DNA of 6,165 bases from Chloroflexota bacterium (GCA_021777365.1 JAJYDP010000314.1:1-6165), one strand, 5' to 3'. Shown: positions 1 to 5,414, numbered from the stretch's first letter. Translations and numbers: made by a program. The notes: a model not told the origin generated them from the sequence alone.

Positions 1-1
1 G

Positions 2-667
2 ATGGTGGCCGTGGACCCGGGCAACGCGTGGGCGGCAAGCGACGACGGGATCCGTCACTGGAATGGGTCGAGATGGAAGCTCACCAGTGACGACGGCAGC
101 GTCACGGCGCTCGCGGTGGCCGATACCCGGCATGCCTGGGCGGCGTCCGATGCCGGCATCCGGGCCTGGAACGGCAGCGGATGGCCGCTGGTCTATCCGG
201 GCGACGGAGCCCGGTTTGCCGGGATCGCGGCCCTCGATGCGTCGCACGCGTGGGCCGTGGGCACCGCACCCGACGGCTCCGGCGTGGTGGTCGCGTGGAA
301 CGGGTCGCGGTGGAGCCTGCAGGCCGCAGTACCCGAGCCGCTCTCGGCCGTGTACGCCGCCGATGCCCGGCACGCCTGGGCCGTGAGCCCGGAGGGGTCG
401 ATCTACGCCTGGAACGGCACGGCGTGGCAGCTGGCGGTCGACCTGCACCTGGTGCTCACGAACGTCTCCGGTATTGACCCCTCGCACGTCTGGGTCACCG
501 CGGCCTCCGGCCAGATCCTCTTCCACGACGGCGCCACCTGGCACGTGCAGTACCAGGCACCCACGTCCATGTCCGCGGTCGCCGCGCTGGATCCGACGGA
601 CCTGTGGGCGATCGGCTTCGACACCGTCTACACCACCCAGGCCTCCGCCACCAGCTCGGGCTCCTGA
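2..667 (+). CDS. Repeat-rich (beta-propeller-like) protein, C-terminal part, 5' end outside window
   Basis: The visible 221 residues are almost entirely six imperfect repeats of about 35-43 residues. The unit runs roughly V-x-A-x-D-x-x-H-A-W-A-x-S, then G-I-x-x-W-N-G-S-x-W-x-L. HAW/HVW cores recur near residues 9, 44, 82, 123 and 162, and WNG near 19, 55, 99 and 140. The last repeat is degenerate and ends in a Ser/Thr-rich tail. Such repeats are typical of BNR/YCF48-like or other WD40-like beta-propellers, often in secreted proteins that bind ligands or cell-wall material. No catalytic residues are recognisable, so a binding or structural role is inferred. The ATG at 2-4 falls inside a repeat and only one base precedes it, so the true start, and any signal peptide, should lie upstream of the window. 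The stop is TGA at 665-667. The next gene is on the opposite strand and a hairpin follows. Confidence 0.8.
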   Translation: MVAVDPGNAWAASDDGIRHWNGSRWKLTSDDGSVTALAVADTRHAWAASDAGIRAWNGSGWPLVYPGDGARFAGIAALDASHAWAVGTAPDGSGVVVAWNGSRWSLQAAVPEPLSAVYAADARHAWAVSPEGSIYAWNGTAWQLAVDLHLVLTNVSGIDPSHVWVTAASGQILFHDGATWHVQYQAPTSMSAVAALDPTDLWAIGFDTVYTTQASATSSGS

Positions 668-784
668 CGCGACGAGACCGCGCCCCACCCGTGGAGCGCG
701 GTCTCGAGTTCGTTGCCCGCGGCGATCCCGTCCCAGTTCGGGATCGCCACCGGCTCGCTGATGTGCCCGGTGTCAGCTCGGGCG
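628..784 (-). pseudogene. Out-of-frame coding continuation of the small Cys/His-rich gene
   Basis: Read on the minus strand in the +1 frame relative to the upstream small gene, this stretch gives DTGHISEPVAIPNWDG, then a segment with ELETALHGWG, ending at TAG (628-630). Of about 47 codons only two end in A or T, while the second positions are AT-rich. That is the normal coding pattern of this genome and is not expected by chance. No ribosome site or convincing start codon sits in this frame; a GTG inside the SEPVAIP segment is the only nearby option. Removing one base from the CCC run near 779-785 would join it to the upstream gene. It is therefore either a frameshifted C-terminus, an assembly indel or, less likely, a separate tiny gene. 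It would overlap the end of the plus-strand repeat gene by 40 nt. Confidence 0.4.
673..706. terminator. Strong hairpin between convergent genes, likely terminator
   Basis: The arms CGAGACCGCGC (673-683) and GCGCGGTCTCG (696-706) are a perfect 11-bp inverted repeat. The 12-nt interior can pair a further 3 bp (685-687 with 692-694), leaving a 4-nt loop. It begins 5 nt after the stop of the plus-strand repeat protein and lies downstream of the minus-strand small gene, so it could end transcription from both sides. There is no T-run, which is common for terminators in GC-rich genomes but leaves the mechanism open. It also lies inside the possible frameshifted extension of the minus-strand gene, so it may have a second explanation. 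Confidence 0.6.
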
Positions 785-988
785 AAGCGGGTTGCCGTTC
801 CTGTCGTGGGGAAGGTCGACGCAGGCGACCAGGCAGCCGCGGGCATCGTGCCCGGCAAACGGATGGAAATGACGCCACGCGCGATCGGCGCCCAGGTCCT
901 GCGTGAGCCGGCAGCCGCAGGCTGCACAGGTCACGGGCCCATCGGCGCCGCGGGTCGCGCGGATCCCAGGATCGGTGAAACTGTACAT
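773..988 (-). CDS. Small Cys/His-rich protein, possible zinc-binding, 71 aa
   Basis: The gene encodes 71 residues with Cys at 21, 24, 26, 52 and 56 and His at 40, 42, 47 and 61. The pattern is CxxCxC, then WRHFHPFAGHDARGC, then a CVDLPHD segment. The paired Cys/His groups suggest a small metal-binding fold, probably zinc, but I do not recognise a named family. I chose the ATG at 988 because GGAGG lies 6 nt upstream of it; a GTG at 1003 in the same frame has no comparable site. It is on the same strand as the response regulator, 80 nt downstream of its stop, so it may be co-transcribed with it. The stop is TGA (773-775). Coding-like sequence continues past this stop in the +1 frame to 628, so the full protein may be about 119 residues. 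Its function is unknown. Confidence 0.7.
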   Translation of the reverse strand: MYSFTDPGIRATRGADGPVTCAACGCRLTQDLGADRAWRHFHPFAGHDARGCLVACVDLPHDRNGNPLRPS

Positions 989-1068
989 GTGATGCCTCCG
1001 CACAGGACGTTACGGGCGGCGATCGGGATCGTCGGCGGCGTGCGAGATACGGTTCGGTGGCGGAACGG

Positions 1069-1812
1069 TTACGCCAGTCCGGGGCTGCGGAGGCACCAGC
1101 CCACCGCCCGCACCGACACCAGCGCAGGTCCTCGGGCGTCCTCGAGCTTGCGTCGCAGGCGGGCGAGGTGCGGCTTGAGCCACAGTGGGTCGGGATCGCG
1201 CTCACCGGGCCACCCGGCGGCCAGCAGTCCCGCGTGCCCCACGAGCTCGCCCTGCGCCTCGACCAGCGACTCCAGGAGGCGGTACTCGATCGGCGTGAGC
1301 ACGAGCGGGGCGTCGCCGGCACGCGCGTCGTGCCGCCCGGGATCGAGCGCCAGCCCGCCATAGACCACGGCGCCGGACCCTCGAGGCCGGCCGGAACCTG
1401 CCGCCTCACCGGGCAGCCCCGCAGCCGCCGTCCTCGGCGAGCGGCGGATGGCCGCCCGGATGCGGGCGAGCAGCTCCTGCTTGCCGAACGGCTTGACCAG
1501 GTAGTCGTCGGCGCCGAGGTCCAGGGCCCGCACCTTCGCCGCCTCGGCGCGCTCGCCGCTCACCACGATGATGGGGATCTCGGCGCCCTCGGCGCGCAGC
1601 TGGCGCGCCACGCTGAACCCGTCGGGACCGGGCATCGCCAGGTCGAGCAGGACCAGGTCGGGGGAGTCCTCGCGCCATCGACGCACGGCCGTCAGCCCGT
1701 CGTAGGCGGTGACGACCTGGTGCCCTTCCGTCCCGACGAGCGCCGTGATGGCGCCGACCATCGCTGGGTCGTCGTCTACCACCAGGATGCGGAGCGTCCC
1801 GGCGTCGTTCAC
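1069..1812 (-). CDS. OmpR/PhoB-family two-component response regulator
   Basis: The 247-residue protein has a receiver domain (about 6-124) and an OmpR/PhoB winged-helix DNA-binding domain (about 149-243), joined by a Gly/Ala/Pro-rich linker. Receiver landmarks are all present: the acidic pair Asp13/Asp14 in ILVVDDDP, phospho-acceptor Asp57 in LLDLAMPGPDG, Ser85 in VVSGE, and Tyr104 with Lys107 in DDYLVKPF. The effector domain shows LTPIEYRLLESL (172-183), the recognition region around LKPHLARLRRKLED and a terminal wing ending VRAVGWCL. It should be phosphorylated by the adjacent kinase and then bind promoters; its targets cannot be read here. The GTG start at 1812 overlaps the kinase stop in a 4-nt GTGA and has no clear ribosome site, which implies translational coupling. 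The stop is TAA (1069-1071). Length is normal for the family. Confidence 0.93.
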   Translation of the reverse strand: MNDAGTLRILVVDDDPAMVGAITALVGTEGHQVVTAYDGLTAVRRWREDSPDLVLLDLAMPGPDGFSVARQLRAEGAEIPIIVVSGERAEAAKVRALDLGADDYLVKPFGKQELLARIRAAIRRSPRTAAAGLPGEAAGSGRPRGSGAVVYGGLALDPGRHDARAGDAPLVLTPIEYRLLESLVEAQGELVGHAGLLAAGWPGERDPDPLWLKPHLARLRRKLEDARGPALVSVRAVGWCLRSPGLA

Positions 1813-3065
1813 AGCGCGACAGCCGACGCGAGCGCGACCACGAACCTTGCCCCGCCGCCCACGGCCGGCTCGCACCACAGTCGGGCGCCCATCGCCTCGC
1901 CCAGCCGCCGCGCGGCGTAGAGGCCGATCCCGGACCCGCGCGCGGCCCCTGTCTCGCTGCGGCGGGCGTACGGCTCGAAGACCCGTTCCCGCCATTCCTC
2001 GGGGACACCCGGTCCCTCGTCGGCCACCGACAGGCGCGCGATCCCCTCCAGCAGGTCGGTGCTGATCGTGATGGTCGTGCCCGGTGGGGCGTACTTGACG
2101 GCGTTCTCCAGCAGGTGCTCGAGGATCTGCCGGAGCCGCCCGGCCTCGCCGAGCACACGCAGGCCGGGGCGGCCGTCGAGCACCACCCCGTGCCGGCGGA
2201 GCAGCGGGCCCATCCCGGCCACGGTCTCGTCGACGATCGCCGTGAGGTCGATCGGGACGAGGTCGAGAGGGGTCTGCTCTTCCGGACGGACCGACGCCAG
2301 GATCGAGTCGACCAGGCGGTCCAGGCGCGTGACCTGCTCGTCGGCGAGGCGGTGCCATTCGACCGCGCTCGGAACGGTGCCGGATCCGTCGCCGACGGCT
2401 TCCGCGAGCAGGTCGAGATAGGCGCGGACGACCGCGAGTGGCGTGCGCAGTTCGTGCGTGACCAGGGCCACGAGCTCGGCCTGCGCCCGCTCGAGCGCCT
2501 TGAGCGAGGCGACCTGCGCCTCCGCCTCGCGCTGGAGGCGGCCTTTCGCCACGATGCCGGCCAGCAGGTCCGCGATCGCCCGGAGCTGCGCGACGTCGCG
2601 CGGCGTGAACGCGCGACGCTGCTCCGTCTGCACGTTGAGCACGCCCACGACCTGGTCGTTCCAGGAGAGCGGCACGGACAGCATCGAGGCGACGAACCGG
2701 CGCTGGTCCAGCCCTCGCACCCAGAGGAACCGGTCGTCGGAGCGGACGTCCGGGATCGCCATCGGCTCGCGACTCGCGGCCACGCGCCCGGTGATCCCCT
2801 CCCCGAACGGGACCTTCGCGCGGCCGATCTGGTAACGATCGAGGCCGTTCGTGGCCGCGAGCGTCAGCTGCCGCCCGTCCCGATCGAGCAGGTAGAATGA
2901 CGACACGTCCGCCTTCAGCGCATCGCGCGTGCCATCTACGACGATGGACAGGAGCTCCTCCCAGGTGCGCGCCGTCGTGGCGAGCCGGGCGACCTCGTGC
3001 AGGAACCTCAGTTCCTCGAGCTGCCGCCGGTCGCTTTGCGCTGTGCGGGCGCGGGTCGTCTCCAT
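1809..3065 (-). CDS. Cytoplasmic GAF-domain sensor histidine kinase
   Basis: The 418-residue kinase has an N-terminal helix, a GAF domain (about 20-172; landmarks FGEGITGRVA at 87-96 and SVPLSWNDQVVGVLNVQ at 130-146), a short helical linker (about 173-200), a HisKA dimerisation domain and a C-terminal HATPase domain. The phospho-accepting His is H204 in VTHELRTPL. ATP-binding boxes are intact: N-box HLLENAVKYAPPG (Asn321), G1 ADEGPGVP (Asp349), F-box VFEPYAR and G2 GSGIGLYAARRL (from 377). There is no signal peptide or membrane segment, so it is probably soluble and senses an intracellular or diffusible ligand through GAF; the ligand is unknown. It is first in a minus-strand operon and overlaps the response regulator by 4 nt. 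The ATG at 3065 is favoured because it starts before the first helix and lies exactly one leaderless spacing below a promoter. No Shine-Dalgarno site is visible. Confidence 0.93.
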   Translation of the reverse strand: METTRARTAQSDRRQLEELRFLHEVARLATTARTWEELLSIVVDGTRDALKADVSSFYLLDRDGRQLTLAATNGLDRYQIGRAKVPFGEGITGRVAASREPMAIPDVRSDDRFLWVRGLDQRRFVASMLSVPLSWNDQVVGVLNVQTEQRRAFTPRDVAQLRAIADLLAGIVAKGRLQREAEAQVASLKALERAQAELVALVTHELRTPLAVVRAYLDLLAEAVGDGSGTVPSAVEWHRLADEQVTRLDRLVDSILASVRPEEQTPLDLVPIDLTAIVDETVAGMGPLLRRHGVVLDGRPGLRVLGEAGRLRQILEHLLENAVKYAPPGTTITISTDLLEGIARLSVADEGPGVPEEWRERVFEPYARRSETGAARGSGIGLYAARRLGEAMGARLWCEPAVGGGARFVVALASAVAL

Positions 3066-3071
3066 GCCGGC

Positions 3072-3100
3072 AGTTCACGACGTTGAGGCCCGCCTGTCAA
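3072..3100 (-). promoter_or_regulatory. Candidate leaderless promoter of the kinase-regulator operon
   Basis: On the minus strand a perfect TTGACA (3100-3095) is followed by a 17-nt spacer and TGAACT (3077-3072), a weak -10 of the T-N4-T kind. Six nucleotides then separate it from the kinase ATG at 3065, so transcription would start at or next to the A of the start codon. The lack of a ribosome-binding site in front of the ATG fits a leaderless mRNA. The -35 hexamer lies inside the repeat described at 3095-3257. The -10 departs from consensus, so this remains a prediction. Confidence 0.5.
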
Positions 3101-3257
3101 CCGGGGGGTCCCGGGGGTCCCGGCCAGTGCGGCATAGCCGGTTGGTAAAGCGCCCCGAGGCACCTGCCTGTTCGCATCGGCGACGGACAGGCCGCTTCCC
3201 CATCCTCTGTTCCTGATGCTCATCCCGTTGCTTCAGCACGCCACAAGGATGTCGGGT
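3095..3257 (-). repeat. Inverted-repeat copy A of an intergenic element, upstream of the kinase
   Basis: Read on the minus strand, this copy shares ordered blocks with copy B (3900-4013). Block 1 (3257-3222) is about 35 nt with roughly 30 matches and ends CAACGGGAT. Block 2 is CTTTACCAACCGG (3150-3138), identical in both. Block 3 is GCCGCACTGG (3133-3124), identical in both. A tail CGGTTGACAGGCG in copy A resembles CGGTTGGCAACGC in copy B. The gap between blocks 1 and 2 is 71 nt here and 13 nt in copy B. A 5-bp hairpin (3120-3124 with 3137-3141) lies across block 3. The tail carries the -35 of the kinase promoter. Its family is not recognised; it could be a transposon end, a dispersed intergenic repeat or a shared regulatory element. 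Confidence 0.7.
3104..3121 (+). repeat. Tandem 9-bp duplication GGGGGTCCC x2
   Basis: Two perfect adjacent copies of GGGGGTCCC (3104-3112 and 3113-3121) sit just upstream of the kinase -35 hexamer. They contain overlapping GGGTCCC/GGGACCC symmetry and a G-run prone to slippage. The copy number could vary between strains and alter the promoter context, but nothing in a single sequence shows this. Confidence 0.6.
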
Positions 3258-3326
3258 CCCATACTTCACGCAGAAGACGATGATGCCCTTGGCCTGCGCG
3301 AGCAGCGAGCTCGGGACGACGATCAT
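3258..3326 (-). pseudogene. Short coding-like remnant, weakly resembling a SYLF/Ysc84 segment
   Basis: On the minus strand this stretch reads MIVVPSSLLAQAKGIIVFCV and then K, with nearly every codon ending in G or C. Codon use changes (TAT, CGA, CAT, CCT, TGT) exactly where repeat copy A begins at about 3257. The phrase VPSSLLAQAKGIIVF resembles the start of SYLF (Ysc84) lipid-binding domains, which usually show an IPxxLLxxAKGIAVxP pattern followed by a glycine-rich part that is missing here. I infer a gene fragment truncated by the repeat. The resemblance is short, no ribosome site precedes the ATG at 3326, and chance is possible. From here to 3465 I see no other gene, only a weak 6-bp inverted repeat (3366-3371 with 3388-3393). 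Confidence 0.25.
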
Positions 3327-3465
3327 CACCGACAAGTGACAGGGTTCGATAGCCTGACGGCGGCGCGCTCCGCTCTCCATCGTCCGGGGAGCGAGCGACC
3401 TGCCGCAGTTCCCGATCAGGGCCGTAGCCGCGGGAAGACCGGCGACTCGGGGTGAGGACGAGGCC

Positions 3466-3798
3466 CTATCTGACCGCCGTCGCGTCGAGCGTGTGCACGC
3501 CAACGCATTGCGTGTCGACTGGCACCCAAGACAGAGCCCCGGAGACGGTGAGCGAGTCCCCGATCCCGATGTGGCTCCCGTCAGGTTTGCCAAGGCCGTC
3601 GGCGTCCGCCACGTAGTCGGACGGCAGATGCCGAAGCCAGTAGAGATCGGTGCCGTTCGCATCCGGCACACGGACGTATAGACAGCCGCCGTCGGCGCCC
3701 ACGAGTGTTCCGGTGATGGTCGCGGTCCCGTTGGCGCAGCCCGAGACGAGGAGTGTCGCGCAGATCGCGGCACAGGCCGCAAGCCGAAGCCTCTTCAC
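3466..3798 (-). CDS. Small secreted lipoprotein, 110 aa, function unknown
   Basis: The protein begins with a lipoprotein signal: a charged VKRLR start, a hydrophobic stretch and the lipobox LLVSGC with Cys21 as the expected lipidated residue. The mature part of about 90 residues is rich in beta-type segments (ITGTLVG, CLYVRV, DSLTVSGALSWVPV) and has two further cysteines, Cys39 and Cys98, that could form a disulfide. Cys39 lies in GADGGCLYVRV and Cys98 in VDTQCVGV. A small beta-barrel (OB-like) domain is plausible but not shown. I chose the GTG at 3798 because GGAG lies 7 nt upstream and the signal peptide starts right there; an upstream ATG at 3885 would bury the signal. The stop is TAG (3466-3468). 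It is the only intact gene between the two inverted repeats and is transcribed on its own. No close family is recognised. Confidence 0.8.
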   Translation of the reverse strand: MKRLRLAACAAICATLLVSGCANGTATITGTLVGADGGCLYVRVPDANGTDLYWLRHLPSDYVADADGLGKPDGSHIGIGDSLTVSGALSWVPVDTQCVGVHTLDATAVR

Positions 3799-3899
3799 GC
3801 CGTCACTCCATCTGGCGCCGTTGGTTCCCGCAGCGTCTCCGTCGAGTTCGGAACGGTCAAGAGTCAAGTGGACGATGCCTGGCACACGGCCATTGCCTC

Positions 3900-4013
3900 A
3901 CCCCGCATCTTGTGGGCTGCTGAGACAACGGGATACGGAGGTCCCACCTTTACCAACCGGTGCGTAGCCGCACTGGGGTCCCGGCTCGTGCGGCAAGTGC
4001 GGTTGGCAACGCG
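3900..4013 (+). repeat. Inverted-repeat copy B of the intergenic element, upstream of the toxin-antitoxin operon
   Basis: This copy reads on the plus strand with the same block order as copy A: block 1 (3900-3934), CTTTACCAACCGG (3948-3960), GCCGCACTGG (3967-3976) and a tail CGGTTGGCAACGC near 4000-4012. The segment 3957-3976 folds as an 8-bp stem (one G-T pair) with the 4-nt loop TAGC. Its right arm can instead pair with GTGCGGC (3988-3994) or with AGTGCGG (3996-4002), so three alternative hairpins exist. GTGGG (3912-3916 region) can also pair with CCCAC (3943-3947). The copy points toward the gene at 4087, just as copy A points toward the kinase. Its role is unknown. Confidence 0.7.
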
Positions 4014-4046
4014 ATTCCGGCAGGACCCTGTTGGATTCGCGCTCGC

Positions 4047-4074
4047 TTGACCTCCCTGCACAAGATGCTACGAT
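4047..4074 (+). promoter_or_regulatory. Sigma70-type promoter of the HTH-MNT/HepT operon
   Basis: TTGACC (4047-4052) and TACGAT (4069-4074) are separated by 16 nt, a good match to -35 and -10 elements. Transcription should begin near 4081, leaving only about 6 nt before the ATG at 4087. No Shine-Dalgarno site is present, which fits a nearly leaderless message. The -10 lies within the dyad at 4066-4086. Confidence 0.6.
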
Positions 4075-4086
4075 CAGAACGTAGCA
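4066..4086. promoter_or_regulatory. Dyad operator candidate abutting the start codon
   Basis: TGCTACG (4066-4072) and CGTAGCA (4080-4086) are perfect 7-bp inverted arms around a 7-nt centre (ATCAGAA). The dyad covers the -10 hexamer and the likely transcription start, and ends directly at the ATG. A protein bound here would block RNA polymerase. The downstream gene encodes a winged-helix domain, so autorepression of the operon is the obvious inference. A short RNA hairpin blocking translation is the alternative, although most of the left arm lies upstream of the predicted start. Confidence 0.55.
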
Positions 4087-4932
4087 ATGCGTACACTGGA
4101 CGAACTTCCAACCGCACTCGGCGTCCGCGTCCTGACCGCCCTGGGCCAGGCGCCTGATGGACTCCGCCTGTCCGCGATCGCCGAAGCGCTCAAGGCCCCT
4201 CTGACTTCCGTCGACGCAGCGGTCGGCCGGCTCGTCGCTGCCAGCCTGCTGCAACGCACTTCGGATCGCCGCTACCGGCTCGACGCGACGCCGCAGGTCG
4301 ACCTGCTCGTGCAACTCGGCCACAGCACGCCGGAAGGCCTGTCCGCCGCCCTGCGCGCCAATCGCCTGGTCCTGTACGCGGGCCGTGACGAGGCCGGCTG
4401 GCTCGTCGCGGTGCGTGGTCGGCGTGGCGATCCAGCGTTCGCCAGGCTGCTTGCACTCCGCGGTGCCACCCAGGCGTCGATCGAGCTCGTCGACGCGGAC
4501 ACCCTGCCGCACTCCCAGGCCGTCGCCTACCGGCGCCGAGCGGAGCATGCCGACACGATCACGGGGTCCGCCGCGCGCGCCTTTCCCCGCCCGGCACGCG
4601 CCGGACGTGACGCCGGACGCCCGCTTCGTGCCTTGAGCGGAGATCTCCATGCGCCGTCGAGGCGACGGCTCCGTGACATCGCCCGCGAGTACGGGCTGCG
4701 CCGGATCGTTGCCTTTGGCTCTGTCGTCCGTTCCGACTTCGACGAGGAGTCGGATGTCGATCTGCTCGTCGAGATGCGCCCCGGTCGGCGACTGGGAATC
4801 ACCAACCTGACAGCGCTGGAGGACCGGCTCGAAGACGTGTTCGATCGGCGGGTCGAGGTGGTCACTCCGACTGGACTGCTCCCAGAGGTGGTCCAGGCCG
4901 CCGAGCGCGAGGGGGTCGTGCTCGTTGGATAG
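4087..4932 (+). CDS. Winged-helix/MNT nucleotidyltransferase fusion, likely antitoxin of a HepT system
   Basis: The 281-residue protein has three parts. Residues about 8-66 look like a winged helix-turn-helix (RLSAIAEALKAPLTSVDAAVGRLVAASLLQR, then a wing with RRYRLD, shown here in pieces around 27-65). A central region (about 85-185) has beta-rich segments but no family I recognise. The C-terminal domain (about 190-281) is a minimal nucleotidyltransferase with the GSx10DxD signature: Gly211-Ser212 in VAFGSVVRS and Asp223/Asp225 in SDVDLLVEM. A third acidic residue is probably Glu257 in RRVEVVT, where Asp is more usual. In MntA-HepT pairs the MNT protein neutralises the HEPN toxin by AMPylating a tyrosine. 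This gene overlaps the HepT gene by 8 nt, which supports that role. MntA antitoxins are normally about 100-150 residues, so the N-terminal DNA-binding half is the unusual part. It is preceded by a promoter and a dyad operator. Confidence 0.85.
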   Translation: MRTLDELPTALGVRVLTALGQAPDGLRLSAIAEALKAPLTSVDAAVGRLVAASLLQRTSDRRYRLDATPQVDLLVQLGHSTPEGLSAALRANRLVLYAGRDEAGWLVAVRGRRGDPAFARLLALRGATQASIELVDADTLPHSQAVAYRRRAEHADTITGSAARAFPRPARAGRDAGRPLRALSGDLHAPSRRRLRDIAREYGLRRIVAFGSVVRSDFDEESDVDLLVEMRPGRRLGITNLTALEDRLEDVFDRRVEVVTPTGLLPEVVQAAEREGVVLVG

Positions 4933-5281
4933 CCTGACCCTGCGCAAGATGATCGACTACGCGGAGACGGCCATCCGCTGGGCCGACAAGGCGGGGGCGG
5001 ACTGGGCCGAGCACGAGCAGGTGCGAGCGGCTGTGGCCATGTACGTCGGGCAGGTCGGCGAGATCATCAACCAGGAGATCCCGCCCGATGAACAGGCGGC
5101 CGCCTACGATCTGTTCGGAGAGCTCGGCGGCTTCCGGAACAAGATCTACCACCACTACTATCGCGGCTTCCGGATCGACGTCCTCGTCGCGACCGTGGAG
5201 GACGAACTCCCCGGGAAACTGGCGCGCTGGAAGGCGACGCTCGCCGCGATCGAGGCCGACGAGAGGTCCCGCGGCACCTGA
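4925..5281 (+). CDS. hepT: HepT-like HEPN-domain RNase toxin
   Basis: The 118-residue, largely helical protein carries the HEPN RNase motif RX4HXY as Arg71, His76 and Tyr78 in FRNKIYHHYYRG. The upstream GEIINQEIP segment and overall length also fit the HepT (formerly DUF86) family. HepT toxins cut RNA, with tRNA reported as target for characterised members, and are inactivated when the MNT partner adds AMP to the tyrosine of this motif (Tyr78 here). Arg71 and His76 are intact, so the toxin is predicted to be active. It starts at TTG (4925), overlapping the antitoxin gene by 8 nt, with GAGGGGG 9 nt upstream. The next in-frame ATG at 4949 would cut into the first helix and is less likely. The stop is TGA (5279-5281). 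Expression should be coupled to the upstream gene. Confidence 0.88.
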   Translation: MDSLTLRKMIDYAETAIRWADKAGADWAEHEQVRAAVAMYVGQVGEIINQEIPPDEQAAAYDLFGELGGFRNKIYHHYYRGFRIDVLVATVEDELPGKLARWKATLAAIEADERSRGT

Positions 5282-5357
5282 CCGCGCCCGGATCGAGCTG
5301 GCCGCCGCCGACAAGGACGCCTGTCCCGAACCCCGCCGTGCGCAGAGGGCGCATCGA

Positions 5358-5371
5358 GGCCGGCAACGGCC
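5358..5371. terminator. Small GNRA-loop hairpin between convergent genes
   Basis: GGCCG (5358-5362) and CGGCC (5367-5371) pair around the stable tetraloop GCAA. A second 5-bp stem, TGCGC/GCGCA (5339-5343 with 5349-5353), lies just before it. Both sit in the 133-nt gap between hepT and the methyltransferase gene, which face each other. There is no T-run and the stems are short, so a terminator role is only possible. Nothing else is visible in this gap. Confidence 0.25.
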
Positions 5372-5414
5372 CAAGACGGTGGAGCCAGCAGGGGCAGGAT
5401 CGGATCACCCACTG

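Noticed and set aside
495..1409. 304-aa minus-strand reading frame
   Set aside because: Arg/Ser/Pro-rich low-complexity translation overlapping the regulator and the small Cys/His gene in another frame; no motif.
1069..3078. A single 669-aa minus-strand reading frame across kinase and regulator
   Set aside because: Only its last 247 residues (the regulator) make sense. The upstream part is an Arg/Pro-rich shadow of the kinase frame, which has full domain motifs.
3131..3156. D-arm-like sequence AGCCGGTTGGTAAAGC, as in a tRNA
   Set aside because: No acceptor stem, anticodon arm or T-arm at the correct spacing. The stem mispairs and the motif is shared by the repeat copies.
3222..3257. Integron attC site or CRISPR repeat
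   Set aside because: No RYYYAAC/GTTRRRY pair at correct spacing, and only two inverted, diverged copies with no spacer array.
3918..3970. CTGAGA followed by ACCGGTGCGTAG, recalling a TPP riboswitch
   Set aside because: The conserved ACC(U)GAUC core and the proper order of helices are missing, and the downstream genes are not thiamine-related.
3898..4947. 349-aa minus-strand reading frame
   Set aside because: Antisense to the HTH-MNT gene, which has catalytic motifs, a promoter and an operon partner. The antisense translation shows no domain.
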